A DNA stretch of 64,000 bases, from NCBI RefSeq assembly GCF_001544515.1, contig NZ_FCOL02000008.1, forward strand, positions 1 through 64,000, in the 5' to 3' direction. The position numbers were made by a program, and so were the translations under genes. The notes beneath the pieces were generated by a model. That model was not told the origin of the DNA, did not search any database, and was given only the letters and a program-made list of their open reading frames with translations. Origin of the DNA: Caballeronia terrestris (GTDB lineage Bacteria; Pseudomonadota; Gammaproteobacteria; Burkholderiales; Burkholderiaceae). This document shows positions 50,529 through 58,746 of the stretch, piece after piece (the stretch's first letter is position 1; the number at the start of each line of letters is the position of its first letter).

Positions 50529-52124
50529 ATGAGTGTTCCTTCGTCGCAGGGCCTCGCCGCCGAAGCGGACTCCGGCGACGCCGACGGCTACCCCGGCCCG
50601 CGCGTCGCGAAAGACGTCGCGAAATGCGAAGGGCTCGTGTCGCACGCGGCGGAAACCGGCACGACGCTCGACAAGGCCGACGTCGACGCCGTGCGCGACG
50701 CCCGCCACGCGCTCGATCTGAACAAGTGGAACAACGCCGTCGACGGCAGCTTCTACTCCGCGATGAGCCGCATCGCGGCGGCGGTGCAGTATCCCGGCAA
50801 GAAGCTCGCCGAGGACCTGGATCACTGCCGCGACATGGTTTCCTACGCGGCGCAGAACGGCAAAGTGCTCGACGAAAACGACGTCGGCTCGATGTCCAGG
50901 GCGCGCGATGCGCAGTTGAGCCACTCGTGGAATCCGGCTATCGAAGGCGCGTTTTACGCGGCGATGAGCCGCATCGCGCACGCGGTGACGCCGGTCGTCG
51001 CGGAAACCGCCGGCGACGATGCGCGTCACGGTGCGCGCCGCGCGATCCGCATCTACACGCGCTCGGCGATCGCGTTGACGGTGCTCGTCGTGCTGCTGTC
51101 TTGCGTGCTCTTCGTGGTGAACCAGATTTCCACCGATATCGCGATCGTCGTGAAGGACAACGATGCCGCCGCGCTCTCGCTGCACAACCAGTTGCAGTCG
51201 CACGCGGTCGCGATCACCGAGGCGAAGGTAAAAGGAGTCGACGCGGTGATCGCGTTGCAGAATTCGCAACCTGCGCTGCAGATCAAGCAGGAATTGCAGC
51301 AATTCGCGACCAACAACCGCCAGCTTTTCGCCGACGTGAGCCGGATCAGCTCACTCACGACAAGCATGGGGCTGGGCGTCGTGCGCAGCCCCTACAAGCC
51401 GCCGTGTCCCGGCGAAGAGACGGTGCTCAATTTCCCGAGCGCGTACGCGACGTCCCACTCGACCGGCTACATCGTCCGCGAGGAAAAGGACGACTGGCAA
51501 TGCAATCTGGCGATCGCGCGCGAGGTGCTGGAAATCACGCTGCCGCTGCTCGCGAGCCCACGAGCCCAAGCCGGCGACAAGAACCCGCCCCCGCCAGAGG
51601 ACGCCGTCGCGCAAGGGTTTCAGAAGATCGCGGTGTACCAGGACATCCGCGCGATGGCGCTTTACGTGAACGACATCATTCTGTCGATTGTCGGGGCGGT
51701 GACAGGGTTTTTGCTGCCGGTGCTTTACGCGTGGCTCGGTGCGTGCGCGGCGATCTTGCGGCAATTGAGCGCCGATTCCGCCGCCAACACGTTCCATCCC
51801 GAGCACTCGAAAGTGGCGAACCGGGCGCATGTGACGAGCGCGGTGATCGTCGGAATTTCGATCGGGCTCTTCAGCGAACTGCTGCAGGGCGGCAAGGAAG
51901 TGTCGCCGCTCGCGATCGCGTTTATCGCGGGCTACGCGTCCGACAAGTTCTTCCTTTTCGTCGACCGGCTGGTCAGCGCGGTGTTTCCGGTGCGTGCGCC
52001 GGACAAGCCGGAGAAGCCCGGCGCGGGTCATGGCAGCGGTGGCGCCGGCCGAACGTCGCATGGAGCGGCATCGAAGACGACGGGCGGGGATGATGGCGCG
52101 GCGGCGTCGCGACAGACGCCGTGA
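50529..52124 (+). CDS. Multi-pass membrane protein with duplicated N-terminal domain
   Basis: A 531-residue protein not assigned to a known family. Two 61-residue repeats (about 26-86 and 93-153) align end to end, both finishing in FYxAMSRIAxAV. A membrane helix at about 179-198 follows, then an extracytoplasmic segment of about 180 residues with two cysteines (PPCPGEETVLNF, DDWQCNLAIA). Two or three helices come near the C-terminus (SIVGAVTGFLLPVLYAWLGA, SAVIVGISIGLFSELLQ, VSPLAIAFIAGYASDKFFLF), and a Gly/Ser/Lys-rich tail ends it. ATG 50529 is chosen because GGGGGTGA precedes it. It follows the DUF2235 gene but has its own palindromes and possible promoter. Confidence 0.72.
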   Translation: MSVPSSQGLAAEADSGDADGYPGPRVAKDVAKCEGLVSHAAETGTTLDKADVDAVRDARHALDLNKWNNAVDGSFYSAMSRIAAAVQYPGKKLAEDLDHCRDMVSYAAQNGKVLDENDVGSMSRARDAQLSHSWNPAIEGAFYAAMSRIAHAVTPVVAETAGDDARHGARRAIRIYTRSAIALTVLVVLLSCVLFVVNQISTDIAIVVKDNDAAALSLHNQLQSHAVAITEAKVKGVDAVIALQNSQPALQIKQELQQFATNNRQLFADVSRISSLTTSMGLGVVRSPYKPPCPGEETVLNFPSAYATSHSTGYIVREEKDDWQCNLAIAREVLEITLPLLASPRAQAGDKNPPPPEDAVAQGFQKIAVYQDIRAMALYVNDIILSIVGAVTGFLLPVLYAWLGACAAILRQLSADSAANTFHPEHSKVANRAHVTSAVIVGISIGLFSELLQGGKEVSPLAIAFIAGYASDKFFLFVDRLVSAVFPVRAPDKPEKPGAGHGSGGAGRTSHGAASKTTGGDDGAAASRQTP

Positions 52125-52186
52125 GTTGATGCGGCCTGTAGCCAAAGCGGTGGCACGCGACTGATACCTGGTGCTGCCGGGCCGAT

Positions 52187-52270
52187 GCTTCGCGTGGCGA
52201 AACTCGGTGTTCGGAAAGTCCTGCAGGTGCCAGGCCACCATGCTTCGCCCTCGCCCGTAACGAGCTTGCC
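52187..52270 (-). pseudogene. Vestigial duplicate of the 3' end of the next gene
   Basis: This stretch aligns with 52333-52416, the 3' end of the gene at 52331-52663, including 17 identical bases (GTTCGGAAAGTCCTGCA) and the encoded LQDFPN. The reading frame is lost beyond this part. It looks like a local duplication about 145 bp away that has decayed. Confidence 0.6.
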
Positions 52271-52330
52271 GTAGCTTGTGGGCGACGCGGCGCTGCGCAA
52301 CCGGCGCCGTGGCTATATGGCATGCGACCG

Positions 52331-52663
52331 CTACGCTTCGTCCAGCGAGAACTCGACGTTCGGAAAGTCCTGCAATCGCCCAGCCACCTCCGCTTCGCCC
52401 TCACTCGTAAACAACCCGTCGAGATAATCGAACGACAGCTTCGGCACGAGCGCTTTCAGCGCGAGCTCCGCGCTCCGCTTCGGCTCGACGACGATATCGT
52501 CCACGTCCAGCCGCACGCAGAATTCGCCCGCCTTCGCTTCCATCGCGCCGATGTCGATCACCTTCCCGTCGACGTTCTGCGCCAGCACGCGCTGCTCCAC
52601 GGCGAACAGCCGGAACGGACGTTCGAGGCGCGGGGCGGCATCTTCCTTTTCACTCGTGGCCAT
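52331..52663 (-). CDS. Hypothetical protein
   Basis: A 110-residue soluble protein, acidic, with FRLFAVEQRVLAQNVDGKVI and DVDDIVVEPKRSAELALKAL segments; mixed alpha/beta in appearance. No family recognised. The start at 52663 has GGAG upstream. A decayed partial copy of its 3' end lies just downstream. The 64-residue gene upstream ends 15 bp away, so the two may be co-transcribed. Confidence 0.62.
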   Translation of the reverse strand: MATSEKEDAAPRLERPFRLFAVEQRVLAQNVDGKVIDIGAMEAKAGEFCVRLDVDDIVVEPKRSAELALKALVPKLSFDYLDGLFTSEGEAEVAGRLQDFPNVEFSLDEA

Positions 52664-52678
52664 CGTCACTCTCCTGGC

Positions 52679-52873
52679 TCAACCCGCCTCGCCCACGCCC
52701 GCCGGGTCGGGCAGTTCCGGCTTGCCGCGCGTGGGCTCGGGCGGGTCCGGCTCGCCCGTCGATGACTGCTTCTGCTCTTCGCTCAGGCGGCGATCGGCGA
52801 CGTTCGGGTCGCTCGTCGTCTGCTGGGGCGGCGTCGGGCGGTCGGTTTGAGTGTCGTCTTTTGGGTCGGTCAT
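52679..52873 (-). CDS. Small disordered hypothetical protein
   Basis: A 64-residue hydrophilic protein rich in Pro, Asp, Glu, Thr and Gln (TDPKDDTQTDRPTPPQQ, RRLSEEQKQSSTGEPDPP), probably intrinsically disordered. AAAGGAC precedes the ATG. No family recognised. Confidence 0.6.
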   Translation of the reverse strand: MTDPKDDTQTDRPTPPQQTTSDPNVADRRLSEEQKQSSTGEPDPPEPTRGKPELPDPAGVGEAG

Positions 52874-52943
52874 GTCGATATGTCCTTTCGATGTGGATTG
52901 CTGGCAAATCGTTCGTAGCACATCGCGCGCCCGCGCCAGCTCC

Positions 52944-53972
52944 TTACCAGACCTCGCGCGAACTCGTTGACGCCGAATCCGGCCGGACTTCGCTGACGCG
53001 CGTCCAGTCGGTGCTGGAATCCTCGCGCGGTGCCGCGACGAGCGTGGCGTCGAACGCTTTCGCGGCACCGCCCTGCATCGAGCCGCTACGGCTGAACCAT
53101 GCGCTGCCCCACGGATCGGCGACGGGATCGCTGCCGGACGGCACTACCCGCGCTACGGGAAGGATCGGCTGGCTGCGGCCCAAAGTGGCGCCCGCCGCCG
53201 TTTCCGACGCCGTCACTATCGCCACGCCAGCTACCGTGCTATGAAGCTGGGCCGGCGCCGCGACGCGTTCGGTCAGCCGCGCACCCGTGACGCCCGCTGC
53301 CGCCGCCCGGTCCGGCACAGGCGCGAGGCCGAAGCTCGCCGACGCCGCCATTTCACCCGCCGGCGCGCCCGAATCGCTCGACGAAGCCGCGCTGCGCGAC
53401 CATCCGTCATACGCTGGATATGCCGACTCGGCGATCGCCGCCGCCGATGTCCAGTCGTCGAAGATCGGCTGCGGGCGCGGCTCGGCATTCACCGGCTTCG
53501 CGATTGCGGACATCGCCGCAATAGGCATCGCAACAGTTTCCTGTTCGCGCACGATGCGGCTCGCGACATCGGTCACCGCGACTCGCGGCTCGGACGCCCC
53601 ACGAATCTTCGCTGAGGTCACGTTGAACCCGCTGCGCGGCGCCGTCCGGCGACGCGCAACCGACGTACGTTGCACGCTCGCCTTCGCTTGAGGACGCGCC
53701 GGCCGCTTGACGCGCGGCGCCTGGTACGGCTCTTCGATCAGCACGGAATCCATCATCTCCGTTTGATACGGCTCGTCGGCTTGCGTCGACGCATGCTTGA
53801 CAGTGCCCGTTGCGGCGGAGGCAAGCATCGGCGCGACGCCTGCGAAGATCAGCGCCGCCTGCCGCAGCGAGGGGGCCCGAGCGGCTTGCTCGGAAGTGGC
53901 TGCGCCCGCAGCGAACATGACCTGGAGAGGACGAAACGCGAGGCGATGGCGGAAGTTCATTTTCGTTGGCAT
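52944..53972 (-). CDS. Hypothetical Ala/Ser/Pro-rich protein
   Basis: A 342-residue low-complexity protein. A hydrophobic stretch near residues 39-58 (QAALIFAGVAPMLASAATG) could be a membrane anchor or signal; the rest is Ala/Ser/Arg-rich with YQTEMMDSVLIEEPYQAP and FDDWTSAAAIAESAYPAYDG. No domain recognised. The ATG could be 53972 or 53960. It is divergent from the siderophore receptor gene, with the Fur-like site between them. Confidence 0.5.
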   Translation of the reverse strand: MPTKMNFRHRLAFRPLQVMFAAGAATSEQAARAPSLRQAALIFAGVAPMLASAATGTVKHASTQADEPYQTEMMDSVLIEEPYQAPRVKRPARPQAKASVQRTSVARRRTAPRSGFNVTSAKIRGASEPRVAVTDVASRIVREQETVAMPIAAMSAIAKPVNAEPRPQPIFDDWTSAAAIAESAYPAYDGWSRSAASSSDSGAPAGEMAASASFGLAPVPDRAAAAGVTGARLTERVAAPAQLHSTVAGVAIVTASETAAGATLGRSQPILPVARVVPSGSDPVADPWGSAWFSRSGSMQGGAAKAFDATLVAAPREDSSTDWTRVSEVRPDSASTSSREVW

Positions 53973-54104
53973 CACTGATTGACCAGCTTCGGAACATAGC
54001 GGAAGAAGCGAAGCATTAATGTCAACAATTGTTAGGAACTCGCTGAGTGACGCCAATTCGGGTTTCGGTCGCGTCGACGCAACATAAACCGCACGAACGT
54101 TTCA

Positions 54105-54127
54105 TTTAAATGAAAACGATTCGCATC
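54105..54127. promoter_or_regulatory. Candidate Fur box
   Basis: TTTAAATGAAAACGATTCGCATC carries ATGA-AAAC-GATTCGCAT, resembling the GATAATGATAATCATTATC Fur consensus as seen in Burkholderia iron genes. It lies about 100 bases before the siderophore receptor start. Another AT-rich dyad, TTCATTTAAATGAA, overlaps its left side. Confidence 0.6.
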
Positions 54128-54225
54128 TGCCCATATAATCCGGCGCTCTTCCAAGAGCCGGCTTACCACGCAGCAACGGCGCGACCGTCGCAACGAACGA
54201 CTACCACTCCGCTTCGAATCCAGAC

Positions 54226-56402
54226 ATGCACGCTTTCTCCATTTCGCGCGTTTCACCGATCAGCGCCGCCGCGCGCTTCTCCTTCCTGCTCGCGGCGGCC
54301 AGCCTGCCAACGATCGCGGCCGCGCAAGCCGAGCCGGAAAACACCCTCCCCGCCGTCGAGGTCACCGCGAGCGCCGACGCCCTGCTTCCCGGCGACTTCG
54401 CGCCCACCTACGCGGGCGGCCAGGTCGCGCGCGGCGGACAGTTCGGCATCCTCGGCACCCAGAAGTCGATCGACGTGCCGTTCAGCATGTCGAGCTACAC
54501 GTCGAAGCTGATCGAAGACCAGCAGGCGCGCACGATCGCCGACGTCGTCGAGAACGACCCGGCCGTGCGCACCGCCTTCGGCTTCGGGAATTTTGCGCAG
54601 GTCTTCGTGATCCGCGGCTTCGCGCTCACCGGCGACGACATCTCGCTCAACGGCCTCTACGGCGTAACGCCGCGCCAGCTCGTCGCGACCGAGGCAATTG
54701 AGCGCGTCGACGTCTTCAAGGGCGCGAACGCGTTTCTCAGCGGCGCGTCGCCGACGGGCTCGGCGGTCGGCGGCGGCATCAATCTCGAACTGAAGCGCGC
54801 CGACGACAAGCCGCGCACCCGCATCACCGCCGAAACGAGCGGCTCGGGCGAAGTGGGCGCGCATCTCGACGCCGGCCGGCGCTTCGGCAGCGACGGCCAG
54901 TTCGGGATCCGCGTGAACACGGCGCTTCGCGGCGGCGAGACGAGCATCGACGACGAACACCGCCAGAGCGGCGTGACTGCCGTCTCGCTCGACTGGCGCG
55001 GCGACAAGCTGCGCCTCTACGGCGATTTTCTGTACCAGCGCGAAAAATCGACGAAGGCCGCTCGGTCGTCTACGTGACCGGGCCGGGCGTGCCGACGGTC
55101 CCCCCGGCGACGCACAACTACGCGCAATCGTGGACCTACAGCAATCTGGAGGACACGGTCGGCATGGTGCGCGCGGAGTACGACTTCCTGCCCGCGTGGA
55201 CGGCGTATGTGTCGGGCGGCGCGCATCACAGCAACGAGCACGGCGATTATTCGTCGCCGAACTACAACGCCGACATGGGCACCACGGCCTATCGCCTGGG
55301 CGTGCCGCGCAAATCCGACGCGCTCGCGGCCGAGGCCGGCGTGCGCGGCCATTTCGCGACGGGCCCGGTGACGCATCAGATTGCGGCGGGCGCGGCGTAC
55401 ACGCATATCGAGGACCGCTCGGCCTACGACTTCTCCGGCACCTACCCGACGAGCCTCTACGACACGGCCCAGGTCCCGCGCCCCGCCGCCGTCATCACCG
55501 CCGGGGACTTCGCGGACCCGCCCGTCACGGCGCGCACGATGATGAAGAGCGTCGCGGTATCGGACACGCTGGGGTTTCTGAACGACCGCGTGCTCTTCAC
55601 GATCGGCGCGCGGCATCAGCAGATTCACCAGAACGGCTACTCGAGCGCGACCAGCGCCCTCACCGATTCCTACGACGACTCCGTCACCACGCCGATCTTC
55701 GGGCTCGTCGTGAAGCCGTGGCAGAACGTCGCCTTCTACGCGAACCGCTCGGAAGCGCTCGCAAAGGGCGAGACCGCCCCGGCCGATGCGGTCAATGTCG
55801 GCCAGACGCTCGCGCCGTATCGCACGAAACAGGTCGAATTCGGCGTGAAGTACGACACGACACGCATGGGCGCATCGTTCGCGGCGTACCAGATCGAGAA
55901 GCCGACCGCCTATACCGACGCCGACACCCGCATCTTCAGCACGAACGGCAATCAGCGGCATCGCGGGCTGGAGGCGTCGGTTTACGGCGAGCCGTATCGC
56001 GGCGTGCGGCTGATCGCGGGCGCGTCGCTCATCAAGGCCGAGCAACTCGACACCAACAACGGCGGCGCGACCGACGGCAACCGCCCGGTCGGCGTCCCGG
56101 CGTTCCTCTTCAACCTGGGCGCCGAATACGACGTGCCGATGCTGACGGGCCTCACGCTCACCGCGCGCTACGTCCACACGGGCAAGCAGTATTTGGACGC
56201 GGCGAACACGCTGTCGATTTCATCGTGGAATCGTTTCGACCTGGGCGCGCGCTATGCAACCAGCGTCGCCGGCCACGACACGACGCTGCGCGCCAGCGTG
56301 CTGAACGTAACGAACAAGGCGTACTGGGCCTCGACGATGGGAGGTTATCTCGCCCAAGGCACGCCGCGCACGCTGCTGCTCTCGGTGACGTCGGATTTTT
56401 GA
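54226..56402 (+). pseudogene. TonB-dependent siderophore receptor, frameshifted
   Basis: Together the two frames encode a ferric-siderophore receptor of about 725 residues. The signal peptide ends at IAAAQA. A plug domain follows (TQKSIDVPFSMSSYTSKLIE, VIRGFALTGDDISLNGLYG, VEVFKGANAFLSG-type segment), then a 22-strand barrel ending in Phe. The first frame stops at 55075-55077 after YGDFLYQREK; the rest continues in the -1 frame. One extra A in the run of five at 55043-55047 would restore EKIDEGRSVVYVTGPG and a full receptor. This is either a sequencing error, a fresh mutation or a phase-variable tract. A Fur-like box precedes it, so iron starvation control is likely. A terminator follows. Confidence 0.88.
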
Positions 56403-56420
56403 TTCCGCGACGCAGGCGAA

Positions 56421-56453
56421 AAAAAACCGGGCGCCGAGGCGTCCGGTTTTTTC
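56421..56453. terminator. Bidirectional terminator between the receptor and porin genes
   Basis: AAAAAACCGG... pairs with ...CCGGTTTTTT around GCGCC/GGCGT arms, giving A-run, GC stem and T-run on both strands between convergent genes. Confidence 0.9.
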
Positions 56454-56490
56454 TTGCAGCGCCAGAAGAAGGCGCGGCGTCGATCGTCGA

Positions 56491-57735
56491 TCAGAAGCGG
56501 TGGATGATACCCACGCCTGCTGCGAACATGCTGCGCGAGGCCGACGGTGCGCTCTGGAAGCCGTCGCCGATTGTCGCGTTGGCCGACGTCTGACGATTCA
56601 CGCCAGTACCCGACGGCACGGCGAGCGTGTTGCCGTTCGCGCGCTGGAACGCTTCGAGTGCGTACAGGCCCGTGCGCTTGGACAGCGAGTAGTACTGGGA
56701 CAGGTTGAACTGGTGGTACGACGCGGCGTCGTTGATGCCGTTCGCCTTGCTCGCCCACGTGTAGCTGTAGCCTGCGCCGAAGTCCCACGTCGGCGATGCC
56801 TTCCAGTGCAGCACGGTGCCAGCCGTGTTGAAGACCGCTTCGCTGGTGAAGAGCGAGTTGAGGCCCGGGATGTACTGAACGTTCGTGTACGTGAAGGAGA
56901 CGTCCCACGCGCTGCTGAACGTGTAGCCGCCCGCGACCGCGAAGCGCTGCTGCGCCTGCGCACGCTGATACCCGGCCGTCACCGCCGACACGCCCGGCTG
57001 GCCTGCGCCCGTGGTGCTCGTCGTGTCGTTGATGGTCGTCGAGCTGCCGCTGTAGATGCCGCCGCCGTTCGCCGCGTTGTTGATGCGCGAGAACGCCACA
57101 GCGAGGCCGACCGGGCCTTGCGCGTACTGCGCGCCAGCCGACCACGTCGAGCCTTGGTAGACGCTGCCCGGCACGCCGGCGAACGAATACGAGCCGCTGA
57201 CCGTGACGCCGTAAAGCTTCGGCGACGTATAGACGACCGAGTTGTTTGCGCGGTAGATCGTGTCGAGGCCGTCCAGGTCGCCCGGGTGCGCGCCGAAGTA
57301 GCCGGTGAGCCAGTTCGTCGGGCTATACGGCGAGAGCAGCGTGTAGTACGACGTGTACTGACGGCCGGCGGTGAACGTACCGTAGGCGGGGTTCGTCAAG
57401 CCGACCCAGGCCTGGCGGCCGAACATCGCATTCGTGAACTGCTGGCTGCCGCTGTTGATGTCGAAGCCCGATTCCAACTGGAAGATCGCCTTGTAACCGC
57501 CGCCGAGGTCTTCAGCGCCCTTCAAACCGAAACGGCTGCCCGCCCAGATGCCCGACGCCATCTTGACGTTCGAGCGGCCCGGATTGGTTTTGGCAAGGTT
57601 CGTCGAGCTGCTTTGGTAGACGATCGAATCATCGACGATACCGTACAGCGTCACGCTGCTTTGCGCGAAGGCCGGCGCTGCCGTCAATGCGGCGCCGGCG
57701 ATCATCGCGGCCTTGGTTTTCTGATAACGCTTCAT
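56491..57735 (-). CDS. General porin (Gram-negative type 4 / OmpC-like, Burkholderia)
   Basis: A 414-residue trimeric outer membrane porin. The signal peptide ends at AFA, the mature start is QSSVTLYGIVDDSIVYQ, the eyelet-strand segment is SRFGLKGAEDLGGGYKAIFQLESGFD, and WVGLTNPAYGTFTAGRQYT is typical. The C-terminus ends with GIIHRF, the Phe needed for BAM recognition. It admits small hydrophilic solutes. AGGAGA precedes the ATG. The 424 bp upstream hold its promoter. Confidence 0.97.
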   Translation of the reverse strand: MKRYQKTKAAMIAGAALTAAPAFAQSSVTLYGIVDDSIVYQSSSTNLAKTNPGRSNVKMASGIWAGSRFGLKGAEDLGGGYKAIFQLESGFDINSGSQQFTNAMFGRQAWVGLTNPAYGTFTAGRQYTSYYTLLSPYSPTNWLTGYFGAHPGDLDGLDTIYRANNSVVYTSPKLYGVTVSGSYSFAGVPGSVYQGSTWSAGAQYAQGPVGLAVAFSRINNAANGGGIYSGSSTTINDTTSTTGAGQPGVSAVTAGYQRAQAQQRFAVAGGYTFSSAWDVSFTYTNVQYIPGLNSLFTSEAVFNTAGTVLHWKASPTWDFGAGYSYTWASKANGINDAASYHQFNLSQYYSLSKRTGLYALEAFQRANGNTLAVPSGTGVNRQTSANATIGDGFQSAPSASRSMFAAGVGIIHRF

Positions 57736-58159
57736 TCTTTTCTCCTCTGAACGGTTTTGGCGGATTCTTGGGCGGAGCTGAAAGCGGCACTGTGTACGTC
57801 CGTGCAGTTTTGGTCCACTTCGTTACATTTTGTTGCTCGCAAGTTTAAGGGCTTACAGACGGAATGCGGAAGCATCACGAAATGCGAGTGTCGTTTTTTT
57901 TCACTGTCTGGTTAACGAGTATTTCCGCCGCCGTTTGGATGGGGCGGGTGGTGTGCTGGCACAGGCTGGGAGGCTTACGGAGCATGCTCAAAGGCGGCAT
58001 TGCGCCGCCTTACATCGTGTAAGCAGAAGGGTTGGAAATCGCGCGCCGGGGGTGGCTGCCGGAATGTCGAAATGTTCGACTTCTCAATCGATCAGGCGCC
58101 GCTGGATGAACCCGACATCCAGCGGCGCCCGGACCTTCTTTAAACCATTCCTGCAGACA
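57736..58159. other. Intergenic region between the porin and Lys-rich genes
   Basis: No gene seen. It contains two hairpins: AAGGCGGC/GCCGCCTT at 57991-58011, and a perfect 14-bp stem GGCGCCGCTGGATG/CATCCAGCGGCGCC (58095-58108 with 58116-58129). The latter is 31 bases after the Lys-rich gene and may end its mRNA, although a T tract is lacking on that strand. Confidence 0.55.
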
Positions 58160-58270
58160 TCACTGACGCTTCGACGCCTCCTTCTTCACTTTCTTCGCTT
58201 CCTTCTTTTCCTTGGGCGTCTTGGTCGCGACTTTCTTTTGCGCCTTCTTGGCGTCCTGGGCTTTACTCAT
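58160..58270 (-). CDS. 36-residue lysine-rich basic protein
   Basis: A short frame starting at ATG 58270 with GAGGAGG 5 bases upstream, an excellent ribosome site. The product (SKAQDAKKAQKKVATKTPKE then KKEAKKVKKEASKRQ) has about 16 lysines in 36 residues, few other side chains and no hydrophobic core. It resembles the tails of histone H1-like bacterial proteins, so RNA or DNA binding or ribosome association is conceivable. Strong ribosome site, AAG/AAA-rich coding pattern and a following hairpin support it as a real gene. Confidence 0.65.
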   Translation of the reverse strand: MSKAQDAKKAQKKVATKTPKEKKEAKKVKKEASKRQ

Positions 58271-58377
58271 GATGGCCTCCTCTTACGATAGAGCTCTTAT
58301 AGTGCCCGACGCCGCGCGAATTGGCGAGGCTATAGGCACCGCCTCCTCCTCAACCCCAGGCATCAGCGCCTCTCGTA

Positions 58378-58650
58378 CTAATCGATCTTCGCGCGCAACT
58401 CGCGCGCCGTCTCGAGCAATCCCTCATACCCGGACCGCGCATGGGCCGGCAAATCCGGATCACCAACGAGCGTACCGAGCGTCTCGATGATGCTATACAA
58501 AATGCCCTTCGCCGCGCCCGCGGCCATCCGGCCCGCCGCGACCGAATCGTCGACGTGCGCGAGCGCCGCATCGAAATGTTCGAGCTCGGGCTGCGACGCT
58601 TCGGGCGTCGTGGTGTCGTCGGCGGATGGGTCAGTCGAGTCGCGTGTCAT
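58378..58650 (-). CDS. Hypothetical protein
   Basis: A 90-residue protein: acidic, Thr/Pro/Asp-rich N-terminus (TRDSTDPSADDTTTPEASQP) and a helical C-terminal part (AAGAAKGILYSIIETLGTLV, YEGLLETARELRAKI). AAGGAGGT precedes ATG 58650, a strong site. No family recognised. Confidence 0.65.
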   Translation of the reverse strand: MTRDSTDPSADDTTTPEASQPELEHFDAALAHVDDSVAAGRMAAGAAKGILYSIIETLGTLVGDPDLPAHARSGYEGLLETARELRAKID

Positions 58651-58746
58651 GGTCGCACCTCCTTCGTGTGGAGCATCCCTTCTGTATAGCGCCGCCGCGC
58701 GTTTCGCGCCAGTGGGCCATGCCCGATGCGCGGCGACGTGCACGCC

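Noticed and set aside
55043..55047. Programmed -1 ribosomal frameshifting at the A5 tract of the siderophore receptor
   Set aside because: No convincing slippery heptamer with a downstream pseudoknot is apparent and TonB receptors are not known to use this; a missing A is simpler.
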